Positions 1-10,116 of a stretch of 64,000 nt of DNA are shown here, piece by piece (position 1 is the stretch's first letter; every line of letters starts with the position of its first letter). Source of the stretch: Neoarius graeffei (Eukaryota; Chordata; Actinopteri; Siluriformes; Ariidae); assembly GCF_027579695.1 (NCBI RefSeq), contig NC_083596.1, forward strand, positions 11,800,798 through 11,864,797, written 5' to 3'. The position numbers and the translations under genes are program-made. Under the pieces are notes generated by a model, which saw only the letters and a list, made by a program, of their open reading frames with translations, did not search any database and was not told where the DNA came from.

Positions 1-2175
1 AACAATCTGTTCGCCAAGGCCCAGAAATGCGAATTTCATGTTCCCGAGGTCTCCTTTCTGGGATTTATTGTACGGACAGGCCAACTCCAAATGGACCCTG
101 CCAAGACCCTGGCCGTCCGGGATTGGCCTACTCCCAAGTCCGTTAAGGAGGTTCAGCGGTTCTTAGGATTCGCTAACTTCTACCGCAAGTTCATCAGGAA
201 CTTCAGTTCTGTGGCAGCACCCATGTCAGACCTCACCAAAGGGACAGGTGGATCTTATGGCTGGTCTCCTCAGGCAGAAAAAGCGTTCAAAGACCTCAAG
301 GACCGCTTCTGCACGGCACCCATTCTGGTTCTCCCGGACACCTCCCAACCATTCATCGTGGAGGTGGACGCCTCGGACAGTGGTGTCGGCGCGGTGCTCT
401 CTCAACGTTCGGAAGGAAAGCTGCACCCCTGCGCTTACTTCTCCCACCGCCTGAGTCCTGCTGAGTCCCGGTACGATGTGGGGGATCGAGAACTGCTAGC
501 GGTCAAACTGGCCCTTGAGGAGTGGAGGCACTGGCTGGAGGGAGCACAACATCCATTCCTGGTTTGGACTGACCACAAGAACCTGGAGTACCTCCAGCAA
601 GCCAAGAGACTGAACCCTCGACAGGCTAGGTGGGCCCTGTTTTTCAGTCGGTTTGACTTCACCCTCTCATACCGCCCCGGCTCCAAGAACACCAAACCTG
701 ACGCACTGTCCAGACTGTTCTCTGCCACTAACAGGGAGAATGAAGTCGGGCCTATTATCCCTGTGTCCCGGATTGTGGCCCCTGTCCGCTGGGGTATTGA
801 GGAGGCTGTCCGACGAGCCCAACGCCAGGACCCCGGTCCTGGGACGGGGCCACCAGGCCTCTTGTACGTCCCACATCAAGCCCGGGCCAAGGTTCTCCAG
901 TGGGGTCACTCTTCCCCTCTCACCGCCCACCCAGGAGCTCGGAGGACCCTGGACTTCCTGAAAAGACGCTTCTGGTGGCCTAACATGGAGAAGGAAGTAA
1001 GGTCATTTGTCCTGTCCTGTGAGGTTTGCACCAGAACCAAGAACCCACGACAGCGTCCCCAGGGTCTCCTGCATCCTCTGACCATTCCCCGGCGTCCCTG
1101 GTCCCACGTGGCAGTCGACTTTATCACGGGTCTCCCTGAGTCACAAGGTAACACGGTCATTTTGGTCTTAGTTGACAGATTCTCCAAGGCCTGCCGCTTC
1201 ATACCACTGTGCAAACTCCCCTCTGCTCTTGAAACTGCGAAACTTTTGTTTAATCATGTCTTCCGAGTCTTTGGTCTTCCACAGGACATCGTCTCAGACC
1301 GAGGGCCCCAGTTCTCCTCCCGAGTGTGGCACGGGTTCTGCAAGGTCATCGGAGCCACTGCCAGCCTCTCCTCTGGGTTTCACCCACAGTCCAATGGTCA
1401 GACGGAGAGGCTCAACCAGGACCTGGAAACCACCCTGCGAGGCCTGGCTATGGATAACCCGACATCGTGGAGCACCTGGCTGCCATGGGCGGAGTACGCC
1501 CACAACACCCTGCAGTCATCGGCCACCAAGCTGTCGCCATTCCAGTGCCAATTCGGGTTCCAGCCACCTCTGTTCCCGGACCAGGAGGAGGACGCGGGGG
1601 TGCCCTCGGTCAACCAATATGTGAGACGGTGTCGCAAGACCTGGAGCAAGGTCAGGAAGACCCTCATACAGACCTCCAGAACCAACCAGACTCAGGCCAA
1701 CCGCCATAGAAGACCTGCACACGCTTTCCGCCCTGGGCAGCGTGTTTGGCTGTCCACTAAGGACCTTCCACTGCGGGTGGAGAACCGCAAGCTTGCTCCT
1801 CGCTACATTGGCCCCTTCAAGGTGGTGCGCAGGGTGAACCCTGTCTCCTACCGGCTCCAGTTGCCCCGGACTCTGAGGATCAACCCCACTTTCCATGTTT
1901 CCCTGTTACGGCCCGTACTGACGTCTACGTATGCCCCTGCCCCTAGGAACCCCCCACCCCCCCGCATCTTCCAGGGGCAGACTGTGTTCACTGTGAATCG
2001 CCTGCTTGACTCCCGCCGGGTCCGCGGCGGGTTGCAATATCTGGTGGACTGGGAGGGCTATGGTCCTGAGGAGCGCTGCTGGGTTCCTGCTCGGGATGTC
2101 CTTGATAAAGAACTATGTCGGGACTTCCATTCGGCCCATCCGGATCGCCCTGGGAACGTCAGGAGACGCTCCTAG
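1..2175 (+). CDS. Gypsy polyprotein C-terminal part: RT end, RNase H, integrase, chromodomain
   Basis: The frame is open from base 1, so the true start is outside the window; the Met at 91 is internal. Numbered from that Met, the end of reverse transcriptase covers roughly 1-80 ([16 protein letters not shown]). RNase H follows with D93, E134, D161 and D204. The integrase zinc finger has H273, H280, C310 and C313, and the catalytic core has D343, D403 and E439 (the last in NGQTERLNQ). A chromodomain-like region spans about 632-685 ([16 protein letters not shown]). RNase H removes the RNA template strand, integrase inserts the cDNA, and the chromodomain is thought to steer insertion to chromatin. 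All catalytic residues are present and there is no stop or frameshift. The stop codon TAG is at 2173-2175, just before the polypurine tract. Confidence 0.95.
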   Translation, partial: NNLFAKAQKCEFHVPEVSFLGFIVRTGQLQMDPAKTLAVRDWPTPKSVKEVQRFLGFANFYRKFIRNFSSVAAPMSDLTKGTGGSYGWSPQAEKAFKDLKDRFCTAPILVLPDTSQPFIVEVDASDSGVGAVLSQRSEGKLHPCAYFSHRLSPAESRYDVGDRELLAVKLALEEWRHWLEGAQHPFLVWTDHKNLEYLQQAKRLNPRQARWALFFSRFDFTLSYRPGSKNTKPDALSRLFSATNRENEVGPIIPVSRIVAPVRWGIEEAVRRAQRQDPGPGTGPPGLLYVPHQARAKVLQWGHSSPLTAHPGARRTLDFLKRRFWWPNMEKEVRSFVLSCEVCTRTKNPRQRPQGLLHPLTIPRRPWSHVAVDFITGLPESQGNTVILVLVDRFSKACRFIPLCKLPSALETAKLLFNHVFRVFGLPQDIVSDRGPQFSSRVWHGFCKVIGATASLSSGFHPQSNGQTERLNQDLETTLRGLAMDNPTSWSTWLPWAEYAHNTLQSSATKLSPFQCQFGFQPPLFPDQEEDAGVPSVNQYVRRCRKTWSKVRKTLIQTSRTNQTQANRHRRPAHAFRPGQRVWLSTKDLPLRVENRKLAPRYIGPFKVVRRVNPVSYRLQLPRTLRINPTFHVSLLRPVLTSTYAPAPRNPPPPRIFQGQTVFTVNRLLDSRRVRGGLQYLVDWEGYGPEERCWVPARDVLDKELCRDFHSAHPDRPGNVRRRS

Positions 2176-2187
2176 AGGGGGGGGTCC

Positions 2188-2664
2188 TGTTAGGACTAGG
2201 ACTGTTTTGGCCTCTAGAGGCCGCTGTTATTTCCTTTTCATGTCGTGTTTATTTTGGCCTCTAGAGGCCGCCACTGTTCCTGTGTCTTGTGTTTGTGTTA
2301 ATTGCCTAATTATCTTCACCTGTGTCCTTAATTAGTTTGTCTATTTATACCCCTGAGTTCAGTCCTCTTGTCACGGAGTCTTTGTGCTGTTATGTTTATC
2401 TCCAGTTTCCTTTGTACTGTGTTTTTTGATCTTCTTAGCTTTTGAATTTTTGCACTTTGCTTTTCTTTTGGATTATACTCTTTGGTTTTTTTTGTCTTTT
2501 GTTTTGCCCTGTATATAGTGTATATAGTTTAAATAAACCTTTTGATTCTTTTTCTACTTCCGCCTCACGCCTCTGCATTTGAGTCATCCCCCTGGTGGCC
2601 TAGTGGGGGTTTGCTGGATTATCACACCAACGAACCAGGTTCGAATCCCAGCAAAACCCTAACA
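2188..2664 (+). repeat. 3' LTR of the Gypsy element
   Basis: The repeat starts TGTTAGG and ends CCTAACA, giving the usual TG...CA ends and a 7-bp inverted repeat. A G-rich primer tract lies immediately upstream. A TATA-like CTATTTATA is near 2339 and an AATAAA near 2532, where promoter and polyadenylation signal are expected. The 12-bp palindrome GCCTCTAGAGGC occurs twice (about 2211 and 2262). The last 70 bases contain a tRNA-like pair of boxes (see findings). Confidence 0.85.
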
Positions 2665-3449
2665 TAACCTAGTTCAAAATTTCCAACCTTGGTAAAATTT
2701 TGAGTTATATAAGATTCTTAAAAGGGATTTTCTATCACTTTGTTTATCTCTCTTTCTTCCATCCACTTCCTCTGTGTCTACACCACCCTAGTATTTCCTC
2801 TTGTCTGTCTGTCCATCCCTATCTACCTAATTAGCATTTTTACATATCTTTGTCACACTTAACCAGGATTCAAACTCAGAACCTTCTGATTTTTAACCCA
2901 ACACTGTAACCACTAGACCAGCGACAATTGCCATGGAAGGAGTGATATACAGTTTGAACTTATTCATGAGTCCAGTCTTATTACGTCATCAAATAGTTTA
3001 AAATACAAAGTCTTTCCAAATCCGAACCTTAAACCTCACCGTAGATATAATAAGTCTCCCTAATACAAGTAGCAAATTATGAACTGGGTTAAAAATTCTA
3101 ACCTCGGTTGAAAAATTCTACCTGACCTACAATTCTGACCTGTAACAGATACGACAATAAAAGCTCATGAACAAAGTACAAATACTGGATTGAACCAGAA
3201 GACATCTAGCCTACAAGGCCTAAAAGGCCATGTGCACCAAAATATTAAGCTTTCTTTTTATTTATTTAACAGATGATGAAAAATAGATATCCACAAAATA
3301 TCATGATTTCAGATACTTGGCCAACAGAGTAAACTGTCGAGTAATTAGCCCGCTGTGTAATCTGTATCATATTTAGCAAGGTAGGATCAAGGCCTACACT
3401 AGATATAAAGTCTGATAGCAGCCATTTTTTTTCTCTAGACCATCAGTAT
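2665..3449. other. Non-coding; one tRNA-like relic
   Basis: I see no gene here. At about 2861-2930, read on the minus strand, there is a relic of a tRNA-derived SINE head: TAGTGGTTACAGTG resembles an A box and GAGTTTGAATCC a B box. The rest is AT-rich and unrecognised. Confidence 0.4.
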
Positions 3450-3462
3450 GAACGGTCATACT

Positions 3463-3647
3463 CATCTCATCTCATCATCTCTAGCCGCTTTATCCTGTTC
3501 TACAGGGTCGCAGGCAAGCTGGAGCCTATCCCAGCTGACTACGGGCGAAAGGCGGGGTACACCCTGGACAAGTCGCCAGGTCATCACAGGGCTGACACAT
3601 AGACACAGACAACCATTCACACTCACACCTACGGTCAATTTAGAGTT
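3463..3647 (-). mobile_element. DANA/Mermaid-like SINE, 5'-truncated
   Basis: Minus-strand copy of the abundant SINE of this window, holding only the 3' body and the ATGAGATGAG tail. Direct repeats of about 13 bp (GAACGGTCATACT and GAACTGTCATACT, one mismatch) flank it. Truncation of the tRNA-like head with an intact tail is typical of incomplete reverse transcription. Confidence 0.85.
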
Positions 3648-3691
3648 GAACTGTCATACTGTTGGTATGAAATATGGCATAAAATATCATG

Positions 3692-3694
<3 letters not shown>

Positions 3695-3734
<40 letters not shown>
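3695..3734. repeat. (AT)n microsatellite
   Basis: About 20 uninterrupted AT units, directly next to the stem-loop that follows. Confidence 0.95.
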
Positions 3735-3735
<1 letters not shown>

Positions 3736-3737
<2 letters not shown>

Positions 3738-3884
3738 ATTTACCAGCTTAAGGTTGGTCCGTATGGTGAAATACCGTGACCGAGATCTTGAAAGTACTGA
3801 GCGAGGCCCTCTGGGCCGAGGTCAGTATTTAAGGCCGAGGTCACGGTATTTCACCATACGGACCGACCTTAAGCTGGTAAATAA
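3736..3884. repeat. Long inverted repeat (46-bp arms)
   Basis: Arms at 3736-3781 and 3839-3884 are almost exact reverse complements (from TTATTTACCAGC to TACCGTGAC), with a loop of about 57 bases that itself contains GAGGTC/GGCCGAGGTC repeats. It would fold into a strong hairpin and looks like a fold-back MITE. Class unknown. Confidence 0.8.
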
Positions 3885-3904
3885 TATATATTTTTTCTTT
3901 ACCA

Positions 3905-4850
3905 AATTCTAACAGAAAACAAGAGTGCCCGAAAGGGAAAACCGAGCCGAGGCGAGTCGCCATTTTGAATCCTCATTCACGGCTGTAAGGTAAATTGCTT
4001 CCTCCTCGGTATACAAGTGCACTTCCATGGCAGGAAAAAAACTACATTTTGCCGCCTATGTAGTCCCCTATTTATACAACATTGAGTCATACAGGATTCA
4101 GCCATGTTTTTGTTCGGCATTAGCAAGTTACAGGTTTTAGGCTTTCTCCTGAAATGCTTTCTCTTATTTCTTCTTCCTCAGGGTAGTAAAACTCGCTTTC
4201 ACTGTGAAGACTGTCGTTATCTAGCCTGGCTAACGCGACTTCAAAGCTCTCCGAGCTATTGGTTTGGCCAAGATATTAAGCCCAACTGTTTCCCAGAGCC
4301 CGTGGTTGACCCGCCTCCCTGAAATGCCTCAGTTTGCTACTGGTCGAAGCCAGAAAAGGCTGTGACGAAGCTTAAACCAATCACATCACTCTTTCCTCTG
4401 ACGTATGCGACGCGACGGGGCTAACTGGTAGATTAAACTCTTACCGAAGCCGGTCGGGAGCAAGGCGAAAATGTCCTTCCTTTCAATAAATACCTCCAGG
4501 GCTGCTCTTTGCTCTGTTTTCAATGAGAACTTCCCGTTGAATGCTTTCAATACAGCATCTATGCGTAATAGATGCAGAAGCATGAATGAAGCGCTTCCGG
4601 CATAGATTCTGTAAACAATCTATGGCTTCCGGTCGCAGTTCTACTACGTCAGTGCCTTGAACACGCCTCTACCCAGGGCCGTTGGAGATGCTCAAAGTTG
4701 ATTGGTTCCCGATTTTTCGGGAGCTTGGAAGAGCTGGAGATAGCTTGCCTGGCCAGACTAAGCTCGCAACAGGCCCTCGTGTTGCGTCACGCTTAGGATG
4801 GGCAGGCCCAGGCTAGTCATTATCGCTATCCATGCTGTAAAATTAATGCT
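3905..4850. repeat. Unclassified interspersed repeat region with helicase fragment
   Basis: GC-richer sequence than its surroundings. A CTAGCCTGG motif at about 4220 is matched by its inverse CCAGGCTAG at about 4810, so a roughly 0.6-kb element with short inverted ends is possible. It carries the RecQ-like fragment listed next. Superfamily not determined. Confidence 0.4.
4386..4583 (-). pseudogene. RecQ-like helicase N-terminal fragment
   Basis: A 65-residue minus-strand reading frame has the look of the first helicase motifs of a RecQ-type ATP-dependent DNA helicase. It contains a Gln-motif-like LKTEQRAALEVF, then the Walker A loop LPTGFGKS followed by LIYQLAP. Motifs II-VI are absent, so it cannot act as a helicase. 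RecQ helicases unwind DNA in a 3'-5' direction using ATP. Only this exon-sized piece is present, between possible short inverted repeats, which fits capture by or descent from a transposon. It could also be a processed or shuffled host exon. I cannot name the parent gene. Confidence 0.6.
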
Positions 4851-5109
4851 ATTCTCCTGAGAAATGCGAAAATAAATGTTGATAAAAATTGCTACTATGT
4901 TTGTTGTTGTTGTGAACGAGCGAGTCGCCAGAAGTCCGTATCCGAGGTCCATAACTGGGGTACGTACCGTAGGATACAGACCCGCTCGCCAGCCAATCAG
5001 AGTGCAGGATTTGATGGAAACCGGAACGCGAAAAAAATAAATACATTTACTGTCCATAAAATATGCATGCCTTTAATCAGAGTCAGGGATGGAAGGAACA
5101 ATATATCAT

Positions 5110-5722
5110 TGGTGTTTCTAGTTGTTTAATATATGTGAAATAACACTCATTATTCTATCCACATTCACTGGATATGAGCAATCGCGCGCTCTGATTGGCT
5201 GCTCTACTACTAGGCTATCAGGTCATATAACGTGAGTAGAGAAAAACAAAATGGCGGAGCATGTTGCTGAACCAACCGAGGATGAAATAAAAACTCTATT
5301 CAAAAACAAACACCCAAAAATAAAAAAAAAATGGAATGAAAGTATTTGATGGTAAAAATATATATTTTTTATTTTTCAAAATTATTATAGCATTTTTGGC
5401 TGGGATGGGCTCCAGCTTGCCTGGGACCCTGTAGAACAGGATAAAGCGGCTAGAGATAATGAGATGAGATGAGATGAGATTATAGCATTTTTCACAAATT
5501 TGCTTACATTCTAAGCGGAAATGATTTTGTCAGACGTTTTGTATAAAGTTTTTATTTATCAAAGTTGCAAAAATTAAAAATAAAAATGCTCTGTTTCTCA
5601 AAATCCAGTGAATGTGGATAGAATAAAACAGTTATTCCACTCAATCTCGTTGTACATGGCTTATAGCTAACGAGGCACTATAAGCTCATGTACAACTCAA
5701 TTTCGTGGAATAATTGTTAAAT
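5110..5722 (+). mobile_element. Repeat family P, copy 1 (inverted repeats, small ORF remnant)
   Basis: One of four copies of a family in this window (others near 18455, 36215 and 44600). The inner inverted repeats are CTATCCACATTCACTGG (about 5156) and its complement (about 5607). Outside the right one lies a second palindrome, GTTATTCCAC to GTGGAATAA (5629-5720). A remnant frame starts with ATG at 5251 ([16 protein letters not shown]). All copies share this start, and the better preserved ones continue with [16 protein letters not shown]. That resembles the N-terminus of Crypton/KIAA1958-type tyrosine-recombinase-related proteins; this resemblance is from memory and unverified. A truncated SINE is inserted at 5398-5478. 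Confidence 0.65.
5398..5478 (+). mobile_element. DANA-like SINE, 3' end only
   Basis: An 81-bp tail fragment (GCTCCAGCTTGCCT to GAGATGAGAT) is flanked by the 14-bp duplication ATTATAGCATTTTT at 5384-5397 and 5479-5492. It is a real short retroposition event, not decay of a longer copy, and it is younger than the family P element that hosts it. Confidence 0.9.
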
Positions 5723-6180
5723 GCAACCATAAGTAGCAAAAAATCTATAATGTGTCATTCTTTAATTCATAACAAATTGTCGCCATTGGTAAATAGCTGT
5801 GGTGTAAAAGGAATAAAACACTTCAGGCTGTACTATTATTGGAAATTAATCAACTTTTGGGAGGTAATGCATCACACAGGTTGGTCACTGATTATTTTCC
5901 TATAACAGAATTTACTCAAGTTTTACTTTCTACATCTTATACATCAAGGTCCCCTTCATATTTTCAGCCCATTATGAGAACAAGAAATTCATTTTATGTT
6001 AGTATAAAGAAAGATTATCCACATCCTATTTAATTGTGGAAGTAATTAAAGCTTTTTCTTCTTATTTTGAACTTTCCGCAATCATGAACCATCTTGTATC
6101 ATATAGTGCTTTTCAATAAACTTTAATAAACAGTTCGATTCCAGTTGAGGTTTTCTATATTTGTTTTTAAGATAATAAGC
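5723..6180. other. Non-coding, nothing recognised
   Basis: AT-rich sequence without a convincing exon, RNA gene or repeat end. Confidence 0.4.
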
Positions 6181-6430
6181 TCCTGGGTTGATCCTGAGCT
6201 TTGGTTACCGTCTGTGCAAATTTTCAAATCGTCTCCCTGTGTCTGTGTAGGTTTCCTCCCACCTCCCAGAAAAACATGGATTTTGCAACTCTAAATTGCC
6301 CCTTGGTGTGAATCTGTGTGCATGATTCTATGAGATGGACTGGAGTCCCATCTAAGGTGTATTCCTTCTTCTCTTCTAGTGTTCCCAGGGTAGCTTCCAG
6401 ATCCACTCTGAGCAGGATAAAACAGGTATC
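6181..6430 (+). mobile_element. Old SINE copy, divergent
   Basis: Recognisable but decayed: a GTTTCCTCCCACCTCCCAGA block, then CTCTAAATTGCCCC, then a GATGGACTGGAGTCCCATCT stretch, as in a second fish SINE lineage related to the DANA type. No clear direct repeats remain. Confidence 0.55.
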
Positions 6431-6839
6431 ACATATGAAACCTGTTAATGTATCACGTAAACACAACACAGGACAGATAAGAGATTTTCATTCCCGCTGT
6501 CTTCCATAACGGTAAAGTTACGGGTGTTGTCTTTTCTCGCCTGACTGTATTTAACGGGTTGGTTAGATCGTGTAAAACGTGTGAGACTGAACATAATACA
6601 GGAGAATTTGTTCCAATGTCCAACCACGTCTGCTGATGTTTTCTTTGCTTGTTGGTTTGAATTTACCAGCAGTCAGTTTACAGTGAAGCAGTCTGAGAAT
6701 AGTGAATACAGTATGAGTGTGAGCACTGAGACCGATCACAACACATTAATCCAATGGTTCCAATTCCCACTAGAGCCATGGTTACTTGGTCACGATAGAT
6801 TAACTTTTTGACTTCACCATTTTTTCTCCCATTCCGACA

Positions 6840-7190
6840 CAACACCATTCCAGCATCATCTTCTTCTTTCGGCTGCTCCCGTTACGGGTTGCTACAGTGG
6901 ATCTATTCCACGTATTTATTTGGCATAGGTTTTACACCAGATGCCCGTCCTGATGCAACCCTCCCCAATCTACTGGGGCTTGGGACTGGCACTAAGTATG
7001 CACTGGCTTGTGCAACCCCAGTGGCTAGGTATTTTACCAAATCTGCATGTTTTTTGAACTGGAGCACCCAGAGGAAACCCACATAGACAAGGGGAGAACA
7101 TGCAAACTCCATACAGAAAGGCCATGGCGTTCAAACCCAGAACCTTCTTGCTGTGAGGCAACAGTGCTAACCACTGCACCGCCCACTGAC
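6840..7190 (-). mobile_element. Old DANA-like SINE, minus strand
   Basis: The head is at 7190 (GTGCAGTGGTTAGCAC on the minus strand) and the body runs down to about 6850, where GGCTGCTCCCGTTACGGG matches the tail type of zebrafish DANA better than the tail of the young copies here. It is more divergent than the copies downstream. Confidence 0.65.
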
Positions 7191-7299
7191 ACCATTACAG
7201 CATAATAGTGATAAATAAACTGCTTTCAGTGTGACTGTGAATGAGATATCTGATCAATAAGAGAGAGTGGCACGTTGGTCAGCCGGTTTTGTTGCAACC

Positions 7300-8958
7300 T
7301 CACAATGAGGGCCTTTCTGTGTGGAGTTTGCTTGTTCTCACCATGTCTACGTGGGTTTCCTCTGGGTGATCCGGTTTCCCCCCACAGTCCAAAAACATGC
7401 AGGTTAGGTTAATTGGTGGCTCTAAATTGACCATAGGTGTGAATGTGAGTGTGAATGGTTGTGTCTATGTGTCAGCCCTGTGATGACCTGGCGACTTGTC
7501 CAGGGTGTACCCTGCATCTCGCCCATAGTCAGCTGGGATAGGCTCCAGCTTGCCTGTGATCCTGTAGAACAGAATAAGCAGCTATGGATGGATGGATGTG
7601 AATGAGATATCTGATCAATGAGAGAGAGTGGCACGTTGGTCAGCCGATTCTGTTGCAACCTCACAGATTCCCAGTTTGATCCTGAGCTCTGTTCCTGTAT
7701 GGGTGGGGTTTTGCATATTGTGTCTGCAATGGTTTCCTCTGGGTTTGCTGTTTTTTTCTGTTGTCCCAGAAATATTCTGGGAGGTGGATTAGCTTTGTTA
7801 AATCACCACTAGTTGTGAATGGGCGGCACGGTGGTGGAGTGGTTAGTACTGTTGTCTCACAGGAAGAAGGTTCTGGGTTTGAGCCCAGCAGCCAACAAGG
7901 GCCTTTCTGTGTGGAGTTTGCATGTTCTCCCTGTTCTGTGTGGGTTTCCTCCGGTTTCCCCCACAGTCCAAAGACAAGCAGGTTAGGCTAATTGGTGGCT
8001 CTAAATTGACCGTAGGTGTGAATGTGAGTGCGAATGGTTGTTTGTCTCTATGTATCAGCCCTGCGATGATCTGGTGACTTGTCCAGGGTGTATCCCGCAT
8101 CTCGCTCATAGTTAGCTGGGATAGGTTTCAGCTTGCCTGCGATTGGTGGCTTTAAATTGACTGTAAGTGTGAATGTGAGTGTAAATGGTTGTTTGTCTCT
8201 GTGTCAGCCCTGCGATGATCTGGTGACTTGTCCAGGGTGTACCCCGCCTCTCGCCCATAGTCAGCTGGGATAGGCTCCAGCTTGCCCTGCACAGGATAAG
8301 CAGTTATGGATAATGGATGGATAGTTGGGGACGGCACGGTGGTGTAGTGGTTAGCACTGTCACCTCACAGCAAGAAGGTCCTGGGTTCAAGCCCCGTGGC
8401 CAACGAGGGCCCTTCTGTGTGGAGTTTGCATGTTCTCCCCATGTCTGCGTGGGTTTCCTCCAGGTGCTCGGGTTTCCCCCACAGTACAAAGACATGCAGT
8501 TTAGGCTAATTGGGGGCTCTAAATTGACTGTAGGTGTGAATGGTTGTTTGTCTCTGTGTCAGCCCTGCGATGACCTGGCGACTTGTCCAGGGTGTACCCC
8601 ACCTCTCACCCATAGTCAGCTGGGATAGGCTCCAGCTTGCCTGAGACCCTGTAGAACAGGATAAGCGGCTAGAGATAATGGATGGATGGATGGATGGATC
8701 CGGTTTCCCCCACAGTCCAAAGACATGCAGGTTAGGCTAATTGGTGGCTCTGAATTGACCGTAGGTGTGAATGTGAGTGTGAATAGTTGTTTGTCTCTAT
8801 GTATCAGCCTTGCGATGATCTGGCGACTTGTCCAGGGTGTACCCTGCATCTCGCTCATAGTCAGCTGGGATAGGCTCCAGCTTGACTGGGACCCTGCACA
8901 GGATAAGCGGCTACGGATAATGGATGGATCGTTGTATGAATGTGTGAACGGTGCCCTG
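7300..8958 (+). repeat. Cluster of head-to-tail DANA-like SINE segments
   Basis: Six SINE segments follow one another on the plus strand. They are about 7303-7596 (headless, ends in GGATG repeats), 7640-7812 (older lineage), 7822-8140 (head present), 8141-8325 (3' half), 8330-8697 (full) and 8698-8935 (3' half). Junctions at 8141 and 8698 join one copy's tail directly to the middle of the next. That suggests local tandem duplication or unequal exchange as well as insertion. A boxes (TAGTGGTTAGCAC) and B boxes (GGTTCAAGCCC) can be read in the headed copies. The last segment runs into the older SINE tail that the hAT at 8959 split. Confidence 0.8.
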
Positions 8959-9181
8959 CATACCTGTCAACCCTCCCGTTTTTCCCGGGAAATCCCTTAT
9001 TTTGACTTATTTCCCGCTGTCTTCCCGTTTTTTTATTTTCCCGAAAATATCCCGTATTTTCACAATATAAAAAAGTCGGTAGGTCCAGAATTCATGACGC
9101 GCCTCTGACAGGAGTTCACAGCAGGAAGTTGGGCCATGAATTCATGTCCCCCGGAGGCGAGGCTGAACAAGTGATTAGGTC

Positions 9182-9336
9182 CAGTGTTGCCAGATTGGGC
9201 GGTTGCCCTCCCAAGTTGGGCGGTTGCCCTCCCAAGTTGGGCGGTTGCCCTCCCAAGTTGGGCGGTTTCAAGTGCATTTTGGCAGGTTTTTAACATATTT
9301 TGGGCTGGAAAACGTCAGCAGTATCTGGCAACACTG
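9182..9336. mobile_element. 155-bp hAT-type MITE nested in the hAT relic
   Basis: The perfect 14-bp inverted repeats CAGTGTTGCCAGAT and ATCTGGCAACACTG are flanked by the 8-bp duplication ATTAGGTC at 9174-9181 and 9337-9344. Inside is a tandem repeat (next entry). It must be younger than the element at 8959-10108. Confidence 0.92.
9195..9268. repeat. 21-bp minisatellite, about 3.5 units
   Basis: The unit TTGGGCGGTTGCCCTCCCAA is repeated head to tail within the MITE. Confidence 0.9.
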
Positions 9337-9354
9337 ATTAGGTCTGAGGTGAAG

Positions 9355-9496
9355 ATGGCGATGCTAATAGCTAAGAAAAACATTAGCCTCTCTTTCTTTG
9401 ATGATTTCAACAAGTGCGTGGCTGGAATGTTCCCAGACTCTTCCATCGCAAAGAAATTTTCCATGGGGAAAACGAAATCCTCCCAAATAATCAAAG
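9355..9496 (+). pseudogene. hAT transposase N-terminal exon remnant
   Basis: Starting at ATG 9355, about 47 codons read through motifs such as FPDSSIAKKFSMGKTKSSQ. This resembles the conserved stretch found early in several vertebrate hAT transposases. It ends at a good splice donor (AAAG then GTAAGC at 9497). hAT transposases excise and insert the element through a DDE-type catalytic core. No downstream exon with the catalytic residues is visible inside the element, so the copy is non-autonomous. The assignment rests on motif memory plus the hAT-type ends and 8-bp duplication. Confidence 0.6.
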
Positions 9497-9661
9497 GTAA
9501 GCTACACATGTTTACATTAAGTATGTCCTGGCTAAGACCTCATAAATAGCCTAGTGTAAACTAATTGGTGTATTAACTGTTTTATCCACTCATTGTCTAT
9601 TTTATTTTCTATCTGAAACTTACCCATTTTAAATCACTCTTGGTTTAATATCTTATATTAC

Positions 9662-9662
<1 letters not shown>

Positions 9663-9713
<51 letters not shown>

Positions 9714-9714
9714 G
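9663..9714. repeat. (CTAT)n microsatellite
   Basis: Thirteen uninterrupted tetranucleotide units. Confidence 0.97.
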
Positions 9715-10116
9715 TGTTCCGAGGCCATGACTATGGTAAAACCATAATAAATTGCAATGGAATTGAATTTATTGACTGGTTATATAATGACCTTTCTTAT
9801 TTTAACATAAGATACGTATTTTAGCCCTTAATTTGGGAAATAACTGGTACCACTGAAAGCAAATAAAAATAAATGTATAGTTTATTCACAAATGCACTCT
9901 ATAAACCATATTGAGTTTGGGTCTTGGCTATCACCAACATGCACCAGAGTACAGGAAATCACAAATACTAGATAGAAAATTGCCCCCCATTCAACTACAC
10001 ACCCACTTTTGGTGAAGGGTATGACTTTCCGAAATTTTCCCTTTAATATTTTGAGTTAAAAATCTGGGAAATATCCCTTTTTTTCAAACCTCAAAGTTGA
10101 CAGGTATGGTGCCCTG

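Larger units (their letters stand above)
1..2664 (+). mobile_element. Ty3/Gypsy chromovirus retrotransposon, 3' part
   Basis: This is the downstream half of an LTR retrotransposon whose 5' LTR, gag, protease and most of the reverse transcriptase lie left of the window. What remains, in order, is the polyprotein end, a purine-rich tract (2176-2187) and a 3' LTR beginning TGTTAGG and ending CCTAACA. RNase H, integrase, chromodomain is the order of Gypsy chromoviruses, of which sushi-type elements are known in fish. The intact reading frame and clear LTR suggest a fairly young copy; comparison with the missing 5' LTR would date it. Confidence 0.95.
8959..10108 (+). mobile_element. hAT transposon relic with 8-bp target duplication
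   Basis: The terminal inverted repeats CATACCTGTCAAC (8959) and GTTGACAGGTATG (ending 10108) are perfect over 13 bp. They are flanked by the 8-bp duplication GTGCCCTG at 8951-8958 and 10109-10116, which is the hAT signature. The target was the tail of an older SINE, whose sequence resumes after 10108. One transposase exon remains (next entries). A smaller hAT-like MITE and a CTAT microsatellite lie inside. Confidence 0.9.

Noticed and set aside
226-1896. Several open frames opposite or out of phase with the Gypsy polyprotein
   Set aside because: They are shadows of the long coding frame; none has recognisable motifs.
3448-3912. A 154-codon plus-strand frame
   Set aside because: It runs through a minus-strand SINE, an AT microsatellite and a hairpin, so it is chance.
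9184-9270. Frame with repeated ALPSWAV units
   Set aside because: It is the translation of the 21-bp minisatellite inside a MITE, with no protein evidence.
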